The notes below the pieces were generated by a model. It did no database searches. It saw only the letters and a program-made list of their open reading frames with translations, and was not told the DNA's origin. Below are positions 1-7,086 of a stretch of 41,355 nt of DNA, piece after piece. Within the stretch, counting starts at the first letter, position 1. The number at the start of each line of letters is the position of its first letter. The stretch is from Candidatus Peregrinibacteria bacterium. Lineage in GTDB: Bacteria > Patescibacteriota > Gracilibacteria > CAIRYL01 > GCA-016699755. The stretch spans positions 1 to 41,355 of the forward strand of contig JANTGK010000008.1 of the NCBI GenBank assembly GCA_024762935.1, read 5' to 3'. Both the position numbers and the translations under genes were made by a program.

Positions 1-97
1 GTCCTCATCGCATCGCTGGTTAGCCCTTTACAGGATTAGCCAATCAATCCGATTCGTAACGTCGTTTCACTCCGTCCTCATCGCATCGCTGGTTAGC
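1..97. repeat. Two copies of a 24-bp direct repeat, period 73 bp
   Basis: Bases 1-24 and 74-97 are identical and start 73 bases apart. The second copy is followed at once by the tRNA-like 3' end at 102-117. The first copy starts at the first base of the window, so the array may continue outside it. I see no open reading frame that convincingly uses this DNA. The repeat may explain why the sequence ends here (assembly break), which is an inference. Confidence 0.8.
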
Positions 98-117
98 AAT
101 TCTGACCCCGGCCACCA
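92..117 (+). pseudogene. tRNA 3'-end remnant (T-arm 3' strand, acceptor strand, CCA)
   Basis: Bases 98-117 read like the last 20 bases of a tRNA gene: AATT (end of a T-loop), CTGAC (T-stem 3' strand, 102-106), CCCGGCC (acceptor 3' strand, 107-113), discriminator A and CCA (115-117). GTTAG at 92-96 could pair with CTGAC, but the loop would have five bases instead of seven. No matching GGCCGGG acceptor 5' strand is present between position 1 and this point. I therefore call it a fragment, perhaps an attachment-site scar. A chance match or a strongly altered tRNA is possible. Confidence 0.4.
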
Positions 118-139
118 GCTTTCGTTTGGTGCGTATTCT

Positions 140-168
140 CGTTAAGTGTGCCCCGCGTAGCCTTAACG
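140..168. repeat. Small inverted repeat
   Basis: CGTTAAG at 140-146 is the exact reverse complement of CTTAACG at 162-168, with a 15-base GC-rich loop. It lies between the tRNA-like fragment and the end of the TraC-like gene. It has no U-tract, so it does not look like an intrinsic terminator. Confidence 0.45.
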
Positions 169-239
169 AAGAGGGATAATAATTCACACAGAATATACCT
201 GTATAAAAGGGGTATTTTTCTCTTTCTTCAATACTCTTC

Positions 240-944
240 TTACATAGGGAGCACGTCTTGACCAGATACATTTTTTAATTTTTGGTTTCTTGATGTTCCG
301 GGATTATATATTTGATAGAAGAGTTCAACAATTTCATTGGTGCTGAGTTCATCAACTCTCAGTCCACAACCCTCTAGCCCAGCACGAACGACGTTGACCC
401 GTTGAGTAAGTTTTTTTCGAAGTTTTTCAAATTCCCTATGGCGAATTCGAATATTTCCTAAGCTATCTTCAGGACTAAGTGAATGCGAGAACTTTTGAAA
501 AAGAGAAAGATCTCGTGCTCGTGATGGATCATGAGGAACGACAACATAAAAATTCTTTTCCATAATATCTGCATATTCTACGAGTTTTTTAATATACTCC
601 ATGTATTCAAGAGTTTGTTTTCGCATAAGAGGGCTTTCTTGTTTTTTTGCAATGATATTGAGATTGTCCATATACATATCAATATCAAGTTTTCGTGATC
701 GCACAAGAATCTGAATAGGGAAAGTAATCGTATTTAAGAATCCTTGATATGCGTAGATTAACGCATTCTGTTCATCGGAAGATTTTAGGTTGAAATTTAC
801 TGATGAGGTTTTTAAGATGGCGCGAACACCTCCATTTTTGAGGACAAGTGTATTGTCTCGGATTTCTGCGATAGGCAGGAATCGTTGCGTACTGGCTGTT
901 GTTTGGGTTTTTTTCTGATGAACAGATTGACTCTTATCAGGCAT
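240..944 (-). CDS. TraC-like protein of a type IV secretion-like apparatus
   Basis: A 234-residue protein that starts 15 bases after the PrgI-like gene on the same strand. After a basic, polar N-terminus of about 20 residues, it has the pattern of the N-terminal, non-ATPase part of VirB4/TraC proteins: the segment FLPIAEIRDNTLVLKNGGVR near residues 22-41, then alternating beta strands and charged helices ending in a conserved-looking ELFYQIYNPG block near 205-215. No Walker A motif is present, so it is not the ATPase itself. In CPR genomes this short TraC-like protein usually sits between PrgI and a separate VirB4 ATPase gene. Here the downstream side is a repeat region and the window edge, so the ATPase is not visible. 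Probable role: cytoplasmic-face part of a DNA/protein transfer or pilus-like machine. Confidence 0.7.
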   Translation of the reverse strand: MPDKSQSVHQKKTQTTASTQRFLPIAEIRDNTLVLKNGGVRAILKTSSVNFNLKSSDEQNALIYAYQGFLNTITFPIQILVRSRKLDIDMYMDNLNIIAKKQESPLMRKQTLEYMEYIKKLVEYADIMEKNFYVVVPHDPSRARDLSLFQKFSHSLSPEDSLGNIRIRHREFEKLRKKLTQRVNVVRAGLEGCGLRVDELSTNEIVELFYQIYNPGTSRNQKLKNVSGQDVLPM

Positions 945-959
945 GAGAGATAAAAAGTG

Positions 960-1634
960 TTATTTAATTTTTGCAAGTTTGTCTTTGTGTGTCTCTGGAA
1001 CGATAGGCTTCTGCTGGGTGTTGATTTCTGTGGCACTGAGAGGTATGGAGTCTCCACGAATAGCCTTAATTTTTTCTTCTTCTTGTATTTTTTCTAATCG
1101 AGCAAAATGTCGAAGACTGTCTTCTTCGTGCAAAGCAGCTGAAGCGAGTTCGTGATCCTTTGCCTGTTCGATTTGTATATTTTTTTTGCTCTCACCAAGT
1201 ATTTCAGATGTATCAAGCACTTTTGTGAGCTCTTCAAGGTTATTTACTTTCCCTTCCTTTTTGAGTTGAGCATCTTGTTTGGATTCTTTTTTCTCTTCTT
1301 TTTTGATGGCAGTTGGACTTTGGTAGAGAAACTGAGTAGATTGTCTTTTATCCCATACTCGTTGTCTGGGCAGGACCATTGCTTCAATCATAAGAAGAAA
1401 CCATTTTACAAATGAAATACCTCTGATTTCAACAAATGCAATAAGAATAGTAATCAGAGAAGTGATTCCTACTGGTGGTCCCCATACTTCTATATAATGG
1501 TATTTTGCAAGAGTGATATAAAAAACGTATGCTAATCCACCGCCGATTCCAATGATAATCAGCTGCTTCATTGTTATTGGTCCGATAATAGTATCTTCCA
1601 CTTCGACATTCTGTGGAATCTTGTATTGAAGCAT
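960..1634 (-). CDS. PrgI family membrane protein with long charged tail
   Basis: A 224-residue protein. Residues 1-90 match the PrgI family: a short amphipathic N-terminus (MLQYKIPQNVEVEDTIIGP), two transmembrane helices at about 23-43 and 50-70, then a basic segment (PRQRVWDKRQ). PrgI proteins accompany VirB4/TraC-type secretion ATPases in Gram-positive conjugation systems and in many CPR genomes. Residues 100-224 form a hydrophilic, Lys/Glu-rich tail that probably forms helix or coiled coil; this part is longer than a minimal PrgI. It is the first gene of a two-gene unit with the TraC-like gene and has a good promoter at 1657-1685. An overlapping ORF in another frame at the same start is a shadow. 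Confidence 0.75.
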   Translation of the reverse strand: MLQYKIPQNVEVEDTIIGPITMKQLIIIGIGGGLAYVFYITLAKYHYIEVWGPPVGITSLITILIAFVEIRGISFVKWFLLMIEAMVLPRQRVWDKRQSTQFLYQSPTAIKKEEKKESKQDAQLKKEGKVNNLEELTKVLDTSEILGESKKNIQIEQAKDHELASAALHEEDSLRHFARLEKIQEEEKIKAIRGDSIPLSATEINTQQKPIVPETHKDKLAKIK

Positions 1635-1656
1635 AGGGTGAGGAGTATTTCATGTC

Positions 1657-1685
1657 ATTATACCTATTTTTGTCTCTTAAATCAA
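1657..1685 (-). promoter_or_regulatory. Promoter of the PrgI/TraC-like unit
   Basis: On the minus strand: -35 TTGATT (1685-1680), a 17-base spacer, -10 TATAAT (1662-1657, perfect consensus). The expected transcription start near 1650 leaves about 16 bases before the ATG at 1634. No Shine-Dalgarno sequence is visible in that leader. Confidence 0.6.
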
Positions 1686-1748
1686 TTTTTGTAACTTTCT
1701 CTATCTCTCATGAAAAGGTTCTTGTTTTTTTGGAGTAAGAACTTTCCT

Positions 1749-2555
1749 CTACAGTGTTGTTCCACTCCATTTCCAGTATATATTTGCATCAAAGGATGAA
1801 AGAGCTGCTTCACCATTTTTTTTATCTGAGAAAAATCCATATATTGCTGATCCCGAACCAGAAAGTCCTGCCTGAATTGCTCCTTGGTCTTTTAGTTTCT
1901 GTATTCCTTGTTGTATTTCTGGATACTCATAAAAAATAACAGATTCAAAATCGTTTCCATTTTTTATCTGTGTTCCTTTTTTGTCCCATTGTTGGTAGGC
2001 CCATGCAGTAGAGATGAGAACTTTTTTTTGCTGAACGATAATCAAGTGGCGAGAAGGAAGCTCTAGAAGAGGAGTGATTGTTTCTCCGGTATCACTGACT
2101 ATGGCTCTCTTTGTATTTTGTAAAAAGAACGGAATATCTGATCCAAGTGATACTCCTATTGTTTGAATGTCAGGAGTATTGTTAGGGGTGAGCATGGAAA
2201 GACCTTGGAGTACGCCAGCTGCATCTGAGCTCCCGCCTCCCAATCCGGCTCCACTGGGAATATTTTTTATGAGAGTGATCTTTACTTGAATATTTGGGTG
2301 TATCGAGAAAAATTTTTTTGCTGCCTGAAAGACAAGATTTGTTTCATCTCCTGGAACATCAAAAGCATTTGGATTTTTGAGTGTAAAGGTGATTTGAGGA
2401 GCATGTTCATTCTCAGTTTTCTCTATGATGAGGTTGTCAGCGAGACTAATTTTTTGCATTTGTGTTGTTATCTTATGGAGATTATTTTTTTGAATGGGCC
2501 CAATGGTGAGGTTGTGATTTACTTTTGCTGGACAAGATATCTCTATTTTTTTCAT
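1749..2555 (-). CDS. ispE: 4-diphosphocytidyl-2-C-methyl-D-erythritol kinase
   Basis: A GHMP-superfamily kinase of 268 residues that phosphorylates CDP-methylerythritol in the MEP isoprenoid pathway. Visible landmarks: the N-terminal PAKVN motif with its Lys, the ATP-binding loop IPSGAGLGGGSSDAAGVL near residues 98-115, the catalytic-Asp motif SDIPFFL, and the C-terminal AGLSGSGSAIYGFF glycine-rich motif. The usual RxDGYHEL segment is replaced by a diverged NNLHKI, keeping the His. The ATG at 2555 overlaps the ispDF stop as ATGA; another in-frame ATG lies at 2561. It is translationally coupled to ispDF. Length is slightly below the usual 280-290. Confidence 0.88.
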   Translation of the reverse strand: MKKIEISCPAKVNHNLTIGPIQKNNLHKITTQMQKISLADNLIIEKTENEHAPQITFTLKNPNAFDVPGDETNLVFQAAKKFFSIHPNIQVKITLIKNIPSGAGLGGGSSDAAGVLQGLSMLTPNNTPDIQTIGVSLGSDIPFFLQNTKRAIVSDTGETITPLLELPSRHLIIVQQKKVLISTAWAYQQWDKKGTQIKNGNDFESVIFYEYPEIQQGIQKLKDQGAIQAGLSGSGSAIYGFFSDKKNGEAALSSFDANIYWKWSGTTL

Positions 2556-3694
2556 GTGCATGTGAGGGTAACGGTCGCAAATACTCCTATTCCCTTTCCT
2601 TGTCCGATTGCTGTTAGTTTTTCTCCACTCGTAACGGTTATTCCTACTTGGGAGGGGTGAATAGTACAGAGCTGAGCAATTGTCTTTTTCATTTTTGAAA
2701 AATATTTTTCAAGTTTTGGTTTTCCTGCCTCAATGGCAATGGAGATATTATGAATATACCCATTTTTGAGGGAAGAGTGAGAAAGGATTTTTTTTAAATA
2801 TTCTCCAGAATTTATAATTCCATTTTTACACATCTTATCTGAAAAAAGAGAGAGTGAACCTTCTCCTAATGCTGATGATATTGCATTTGTCAGTGCATGG
2901 AGAACAGCATCTCCATCAGAATTTCCTTTGAGTTTTGGGGATTTAGGAATAGAAACCCCTCCGAGAATGAGTGTTCCCGAATCAGAAAATCGGTGACTGT
3001 CTTGCCCGATTCCTATTCGAAGATATTGATCAGGAGTGAGAATTTTTTTCATATACTGAAGATCTTGAGGATGTGTGATTTTTCGGTTTTTCCAACTTGC
3101 CGCTTCTATTTGTGGATGCACCCCTGCTCTCTCAGCAATGCAGAGGTCATCAGTAGGAACTTCTCCTGTATAAGATGATTGCTGAATGTTTAGGTTTTTG
3201 ATTCCTTCTTGGAAAACCTTCGTTTGTATTGCTTGTGGTGTTTCCATTTCGAAGAGATCTTCTCGACAGACAGTACCTTGGTTTTTTTTTCTGAGTGTGG
3301 AAGTAATTTTTCTCCCTACACCAGCTGCACCATATGTATTTGCGCTCTGAATGACTCTGGTAATCTCTTGTTCGGTTACTCCTGGATTTGCTCCATTGTG
3401 GAATATAAGAGTAGTAGCACCTTGTTTTTGTGCCTGACAAAAACCAATGTAGGCACTTTTAAATCTGGTCTCTCCTCCGGGAACAATAGTGAGTACTTGC
3501 GGATGTTTTTTTATTTCTCTAAAGGCTTCTTTGTTTTTTGTGTTCGCTACAATAATAACTCCATCGACATCTTGATGGGAAAGAAACGTTTCAATGCTCC
3601 ACATGAATATTGGCTTTCCATTAAGATTCTCTGTAATTTTGTCTTTTCCGAATCGAGATCCTTTTCCGCCGGCAAGAATAATGGCTATATTCAT
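2552..3694 (-). CDS. ispDF: Bifunctional IspD-IspF (MEP cytidylyltransferase / MECDP synthase)
   Basis: A 380-residue fusion for steps 3 and 5 of the MEP pathway. Residues 1-220 are IspD: the nucleotide-binding AGGKGSRFGKDK loop, VCREDLFEMETPQA (Arg and TPQ kept) and the WKNRKITHPQDL Lys motif. Residues 224-380 are IspF: the metal ligands GQDSH (Asp, His) and SDGDAVLHAL (His) are present. Oddities: the IspD motif normally HDAARP reads HNGANP, and the IspF segment normally ALGDIG..FPDTDP is replaced by ALGEGSLSLFSD. The C-terminal TTTExLGFxGRGEG motif reads TSGEKLTAIGQGKG. Core catalytic ligands are kept but substrate loops have diverged. It shares an overlapping operon with ispE. A simple IspD or IspF alone is ruled out by the two-domain length. 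Confidence 0.88.
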   Translation of the reverse strand: MNIAIILAGGKGSRFGKDKITENLNGKPIFMWSIETFLSHQDVDGVIIVANTKNKEAFREIKKHPQVLTIVPGGETRFKSAYIGFCQAQKQGATTLIFHNGANPGVTEQEITRVIQSANTYGAAGVGRKITSTLRKKNQGTVCREDLFEMETPQAIQTKVFQEGIKNLNIQQSSYTGEVPTDDLCIAERAGVHPQIEAASWKNRKITHPQDLQYMKKILTPDQYLRIGIGQDSHRFSDSGTLILGGVSIPKSPKLKGNSDGDAVLHALTNAISSALGEGSLSLFSDKMCKNGIINSGEYLKKILSHSSLKNGYIHNISIAIEAGKPKLEKYFSKMKKTIAQLCTIHPSQVGITVTSGEKLTAIGQGKGIGVFATVTLTCT

Positions 3695-3702
3695 TTTTTC
3701 CC

Positions 3703-3711
3703 ATTATCTCA
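3703..3711 (-). promoter_or_regulatory. Extended -10 promoter candidate for ispDF
   Basis: The minus strand reads TGAGATAAT, an extended -10 (TG, one base, GATAAT), 8 bases before the ATG at 3694. No good -35 box is visible. The same block occurs before the antiporter gene (6520-6528) with shared flanks (GAATAA on the far side). The transcript would be leaderless or almost so. Confidence 0.35.
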
Positions 3712-3739
3712 TGATTATTCTGTTTTGGGGAGTCTTCAT

Positions 3740-3769
3740 TTGTCTTTTTCTCCTTTTTTCCTCTAAAAT
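3740..3769 (+). promoter_or_regulatory. Promoter candidate for metG
   Basis: TTGTCT (3740-3745), an 18-base spacer, TAAAAT (3764-3769). The expected start near 3776 leaves about 14 bases before the metG ATG at 3790. The match is moderate. Confidence 0.3.
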
Positions 3770-3789
3770 TTGACTGATTTTATAGATTT

Positions 3790-5250
3790 ATGTCAAAAAA
3801 TATTCTTGTCACTACTTCTATTGCGTATGTAAATGGAGAGCCACATGTAGGCTTTGCCATGGAACTCATTCAAGCAGATGCTTATGCACGTTGGAATCGG
3901 AATCGAGGAAATCATGTTTTTTTTCTTACTGGAACCGATGAGCATGGAAGTAAGATATTTCGTACTGCACAGGAGCAAGGACTAACAGCTCAAGAGCTTA
4001 CTGATAAAAATTCTCAAAAATTTCAGAACTTGGCGAAAATTCTTAATATTTCGAATGATGATTTTATTCGCACGACTGAAAAACGCCACAAAAAAGGGGC
4101 TCAACAGATTTGGGCTCGGATTAATGATCATGGTGACCTTGTTCGAAAAGAATTTGAAGGACTCTATTGTGTTGGTTGTGAAACATTCGTAACAGAAAAA
4201 GAGTTGGTAAATGGCAATTGTGCCCACCATCTCAAACCACCTGAGGTTGTGACAGAAGAAAATATTTTCTTTCGCCTTTCTCAGTATTCTGAAAAAATTT
4301 CTGCTCTCATAGAATCCGGTACACTAAAGATTCAGCCAGATTTTAGAAAAAATGAAATCCTTCAATTGGCAAAGGAGGGCCTCAAAGATGTTTCTTTTTC
4401 ACGACCTCGCAGTACATTACCGTGGGGGGTTGATGTTCCCAATGATGATACTCAGGTGATGTATGTGTGGTGTGATGCATTGAGTAATTATATTACTGCT
4501 GTTGGTTTTGGAACAAATGATCAGTGGAAGAAATATTGGGAAGAAGGAGAGGTGGTTCATTTTATAGGGAAAGACATTCTTCGTTTTCATGCTGGTATTT
4601 GGCCAGCAATGCTGTTGTCTGCTCAACTTCCTATTCCTACAAAAATCTGTGTTCACGGGTTTTTAACAAGTGAGGGACACAAAATGAGTAAGAGTCTTGG
4701 GAATATAATAGATCCTTTTCAAGTTGTTGATGCCCACGGAGGGAATTCAGATCCACTCCGTTTTTTCCTTCTCTCAGAAGTTCCTTTTGGGCGTGATGCT
4801 GATTACTCGAAGAAGAGGTTCCTTGAGATTTATAATGCGAAGCTTGCCAATGGTCTCGGAAATCTCCTCTCTCGCGTATTGACTCTTTCTCAAAAAGCGG
4901 GAGGAGTTGATTGTCCTGCAGAGGCAAAAAATCCTCAAATGAAGGAGCTTTTGTTGAATGTATCAAAAAAAATAGATTCACATATGCAAAAATGTGAGTT
5001 TCATCATGCTCTTTCAGATATTTTTGAAATTATAGAATTTTTAAATCTTGATATAGACCATAAAAAACCTTGGATATCGATGAAGCAGGATCCTACTTCT
5101 GCAAATGAATCTATCGCTGATTGGCTCCTGGCTCTCGTAATCGTTGCCCAAGAAATAGAGCCTTTTCTCCCTGAAACTTCAAAAAAAATGAATGCAGCCA
5201 TCACTTCTGGTGAGCCAGTTGTTTTATTTCCGAGGATGAATACAAACTAG
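3790..5250 (+). CDS. metG: Methionyl-tRNA synthetase
   Basis: A 486-residue class I aminoacyl-tRNA synthetase charging tRNA-Met. The HIGH-equivalent is HVGF at residues 19-22 (within EPHVGFA), followed by the GTDEHG signature. A one-knuckle zinc motif has CVGC at 127-130 and CAHH from residue 144. The KMSKS loop is at 298-302 (GHKMSKSLGN). An alpha-helical anticodon-binding domain fills the C-terminal third. There is no C-terminal EMAP/Trbp111 tRNA-binding domain, so it is the short form. The start is the first ATG directly before the conserved TTSIAYVNG segment. It ends 10 bases before the convergent end of the antiporter gene, with no obvious terminator between. Confidence 0.95.
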   Translation: MSKNILVTTSIAYVNGEPHVGFAMELIQADAYARWNRNRGNHVFFLTGTDEHGSKIFRTAQEQGLTAQELTDKNSQKFQNLAKILNISNDDFIRTTEKRHKKGAQQIWARINDHGDLVRKEFEGLYCVGCETFVTEKELVNGNCAHHLKPPEVVTEENIFFRLSQYSEKISALIESGTLKIQPDFRKNEILQLAKEGLKDVSFSRPRSTLPWGVDVPNDDTQVMYVWCDALSNYITAVGFGTNDQWKKYWEEGEVVHFIGKDILRFHAGIWPAMLLSAQLPIPTKICVHGFLTSEGHKMSKSLGNIIDPFQVVDAHGGNSDPLRFFLLSEVPFGRDADYSKKRFLEIYNAKLANGLGNLLSRVLTLSQKAGGVDCPAEAKNPQMKELLLNVSKKIDSHMQKCEFHHALSDIFEIIEFLNLDIDHKKPWISMKQDPTSANESIADWLLALVIVAQEIEPFLPETSKKMNAAITSGEPVVLFPRMNTN

Positions 5251-5260
5251 TGTAGATTTT

Positions 5261-6514
5261 TTATTCCAGTGAAGGAAATAAGGTCTCTTTGTTTTCTTGT
5301 TTCTCTCCTTTTCCTTTGGTATTTATGGCCATGAGGAGAAAGGGCATGAGAAGTGTTGCTAAAAATGCAATTTCTACTACAGCAGAAAAGAGTTCAAGAG
5401 GAAGGATGCCGCGTTCAAAGCCGACTCCTGCTACAATAATTTCGGTTCCTCCTCTTCCAATCATACCTACTCCTGTAAGGGCTGAGTCTCGGTTGTTAAA
5501 TTTCCCCAGAAATTTAGCAGCAAAACCTGATCCAGTAATCTGTGTAACAATCACTGTCATGAAAAGCAAGAATAAGAGAAGAGGATTTTCCTGAAGAATT
5601 TCAAAGGAGATAGTCATCCCCACATATACAAAAAATATTGGACCCATAAAGGAATAGGAAATTCCAAAAAATCGATCCTCAATTTTTCGAAAAACGGTTC
5701 GTCGATTTATTTCTTCTCGTACGAACATTCCGCCAAGGTAGGCTCCGAGAATAATGTGAAGCCCAATCCATTCGGCAAAAAGTCCGAAGGTAAGAGCAAT
5801 AATAAGGGCAAAAGTAAAGCCTTTTCCACCAACGGTATTCAGAAATTTGGCAAATCGAGGAAGAATCATCTGTCCCAAAATCAGTGTTCCCACAAAAAAG
5901 AGCATAACTTTTGTGAGGATAAAGAGGAACATTGGAAGTGAAATTTGTCCGCCATCTCCCATGGCCATAATTATAGAAATAACAATAAATAGGAGGAGCT
6001 CATTGGCAACAGATGCACCAAGAACGGTATGTCCAATTTGATTTTTATTGAGATTGAATTTTCGAAATACAGAGACAATAACAGGAATAGAGTTGAGTGA
6101 TAATACAGCAGACATAAAGAGTGTTATGACGAGTGAATATTGAAAGTAGCTGAGAATAAGATAGCTTAATGAGAAGAGGGGAATGATTCCTCCAAGACAC
6201 ACATAGATTGATATTTTTGCTCGGCTATACAGTTCCCGAGCGTTGGTGTCTAGTCCTGCATGGAACATGAGAAAAAATACTCCAAGGTTTGCGAGGACAT
6301 GAATCACTTCTGTATCTGAACTAAACCCAAGAAATGCGGGTCCGAGAATAACTCCTGCAAGTATTTCACCAAGTACTCGGGGGAGCCCTATTCGTTGTAC
6401 GATTCGTCCAGATATCCACACCATTGCCATCATAATGAGAAGAATCTCAAAAATCTTATCTCCATCGTGAGTGTTGGAAGCGAATCCCGAAAAGAAGTCA
6501 GTAAAAAATTCCAT
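5261..6514 (-). CDS. CPA2-family cation:proton antiporter (Kef/NapA-like)
   Basis: A 417-residue integral membrane protein with about 12-13 hydrophobic helices. The block LPRVLGEILAGVILGP near residues 44-59 and the GVFFLMFHAGLDTN block near 78-91 are typical of the Na+/H+ exchanger domain of monovalent cation:proton antiporter-2 proteins. A late GVGMIGRGGTEIIVAGVG segment is also typical. No RCK/TrkA-N regulatory domain follows; the protein ends in a short charged tail. Likely role: exchange of Na+ or K+ for H+ across the cell membrane, helping pH and ion balance. The exact ion cannot be told from sequence. Transcribed divergently from the ArsC-family gene. Confidence 0.85.
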   Translation of the reverse strand: MEFFTDFFSGFASNTHDGDKIFEILLIMMAMVWISGRIVQRIGLPRVLGEILAGVILGPAFLGFSSDTEVIHVLANLGVFFLMFHAGLDTNARELYSRAKISIYVCLGGIIPLFSLSYLILSYFQYSLVITLFMSAVLSLNSIPVIVSVFRKFNLNKNQIGHTVLGASVANELLLFIVISIIMAMGDGGQISLPMFLFILTKVMLFFVGTLILGQMILPRFAKFLNTVGGKGFTFALIIALTFGLFAEWIGLHIILGAYLGGMFVREEINRRTVFRKIEDRFFGISYSFMGPIFFVYVGMTISFEILQENPLLLFLLFMTVIVTQITGSGFAAKFLGKFNNRDSALTGVGMIGRGGTEIIVAGVGFERGILPLELFSAVVEIAFLATLLMPFLLMAINTKGKGEKQENKETLFPSLE

Positions 6515-6519
6515 ATGAA

Positions 6520-6528
6520 ATTATCTCA
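6520..6528 (-). promoter_or_regulatory. Extended -10 promoter candidate for the antiporter gene
   Basis: The minus strand reads TGAGATAAT, ending 5 bases before the ATG at 6514. It is embedded in a 12-bp palindrome ATCTCATGAGAT (6523-6534). The same TGAGATAAT lies in front of ispDF. No convincing -35 box is seen. Confidence 0.35.
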
Positions 6529-6618
6529 TGAGATTATTCCTTTTTTTTCATGTTTTTTCCACCTTCTTTTTCCTTTTTTTGTGAATAAATAACAAAAAAT
6601 GATTTCTCTTCTTCCTCT

Positions 6619-6647
6619 TTGAGAAAGTATGATATGTTTTTTATGAT
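6619..6647 (+). promoter_or_regulatory. Promoter of the ArsC-family gene
   Basis: TTGAGA (6619-6624), a 17-base spacer, TATGAT (6642-6647). The expected start at about 6654 is only some 6 bases before the ATG at 6660, so the messenger would be essentially leaderless. Confidence 0.5.
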
Positions 6648-6659
6648 TTTTAAAAAAAT

Positions 6660-7007
6660 ATGTATGTCATTTGGCACAATCCTCGATGTCGGAAATCACG
6701 TGAGGCTCTTGCAATTTTAAAAGAAGCAAAAGTAGATTTTGAGATTCGAGAATACCTGAAAAATCCCCCCAGTAGAGAAGAACTGGCACATGTGTGTTCT
6801 CTTCTTCACAAAAAACCTATTGAAATCACTCGTACAAAACAAGCGGAGTTTCGGGAGCTTGGACTCACAAAAACTGATTCGGATGAAAAAATATTAAATG
6901 CTCTTGTTTCGACTCCACAACTTATTGAAAGAGCCTTAGTATTAAAAGATGATGAGGCAGCAGCGCTTGGTCGTCCTCCCGAGAATATACGACATCTTTT
7001 TTCATAG
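6660..7007 (+). CDS. arsC: ArsC-family thioredoxin-fold reductase (arsenate reductase-like)
   Basis: A 115-residue ArsC/Spx-superfamily protein. The N-terminus MYVIWHNPRCRKSREAL carries the single active-site Cys of glutaredoxin-coupled arsenate reductases (NPxC). The three arginines that hold the oxyanion in E. coli ArsC appear to be kept: ITRTKQAEFREL near residues 55-66, IERALVL near 88-94, and LGRPPENI near 104-111. Length fits (115-140). The likely reaction is arsenate to arsenite with a glutaredoxin. No arsB, acr3 or arsR gene is nearby, so a different small-molecule or redox role is possible. The start is fixed by the beta strand that must precede the Cys. Confidence 0.8.
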   Translation: MYVIWHNPRCRKSREALAILKEAKVDFEIREYLKNPPSREELAHVCSLLHKKPIEITRTKQAEFRELGLTKTDSDEKILNALVSTPQLIERALVLKDDEAAALGRPPENIRHLFS

Positions 7008-7039
7008 CAGAAAAAGGTGAACTATAAAGATCATATATT

Positions 7040-7067
7040 TTGTTTTCTGAAAAATTTTCGGCATACT
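7040..7067 (+). promoter_or_regulatory. Promoter candidate for metK
   Basis: TTGTTT (7040-7045), a 16-base spacer, CATACT (7062-7067). The expected start near 7074 leaves about 12 bases before the ATG at 7087. The match is moderate, and no SAM riboswitch-like structure fits in the 79-base gap. Confidence 0.3.
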
Positions 7068-7086
7068 TCTTTCATATTTAGAAAAT

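Noticed and set aside
1-97. CRISPR array
   Set aside because: Only two repeat copies, no regular spacer series, and no cas gene in the window.
44-271. 75-residue minus-strand ORF with a CxxC-like start (MYLVKTCSLCKK)
   Set aside because: It overlaps the end of the TraC-like gene, runs through the direct repeat and the tRNA-like fragment, and its second half is just translated repeat DNA.
7008-7086. SAM riboswitch upstream of metK
   Set aside because: The gap is only 79 bases, AT-rich, and I see no paired stems or terminator fitting a SAM-I or SAM-II element.
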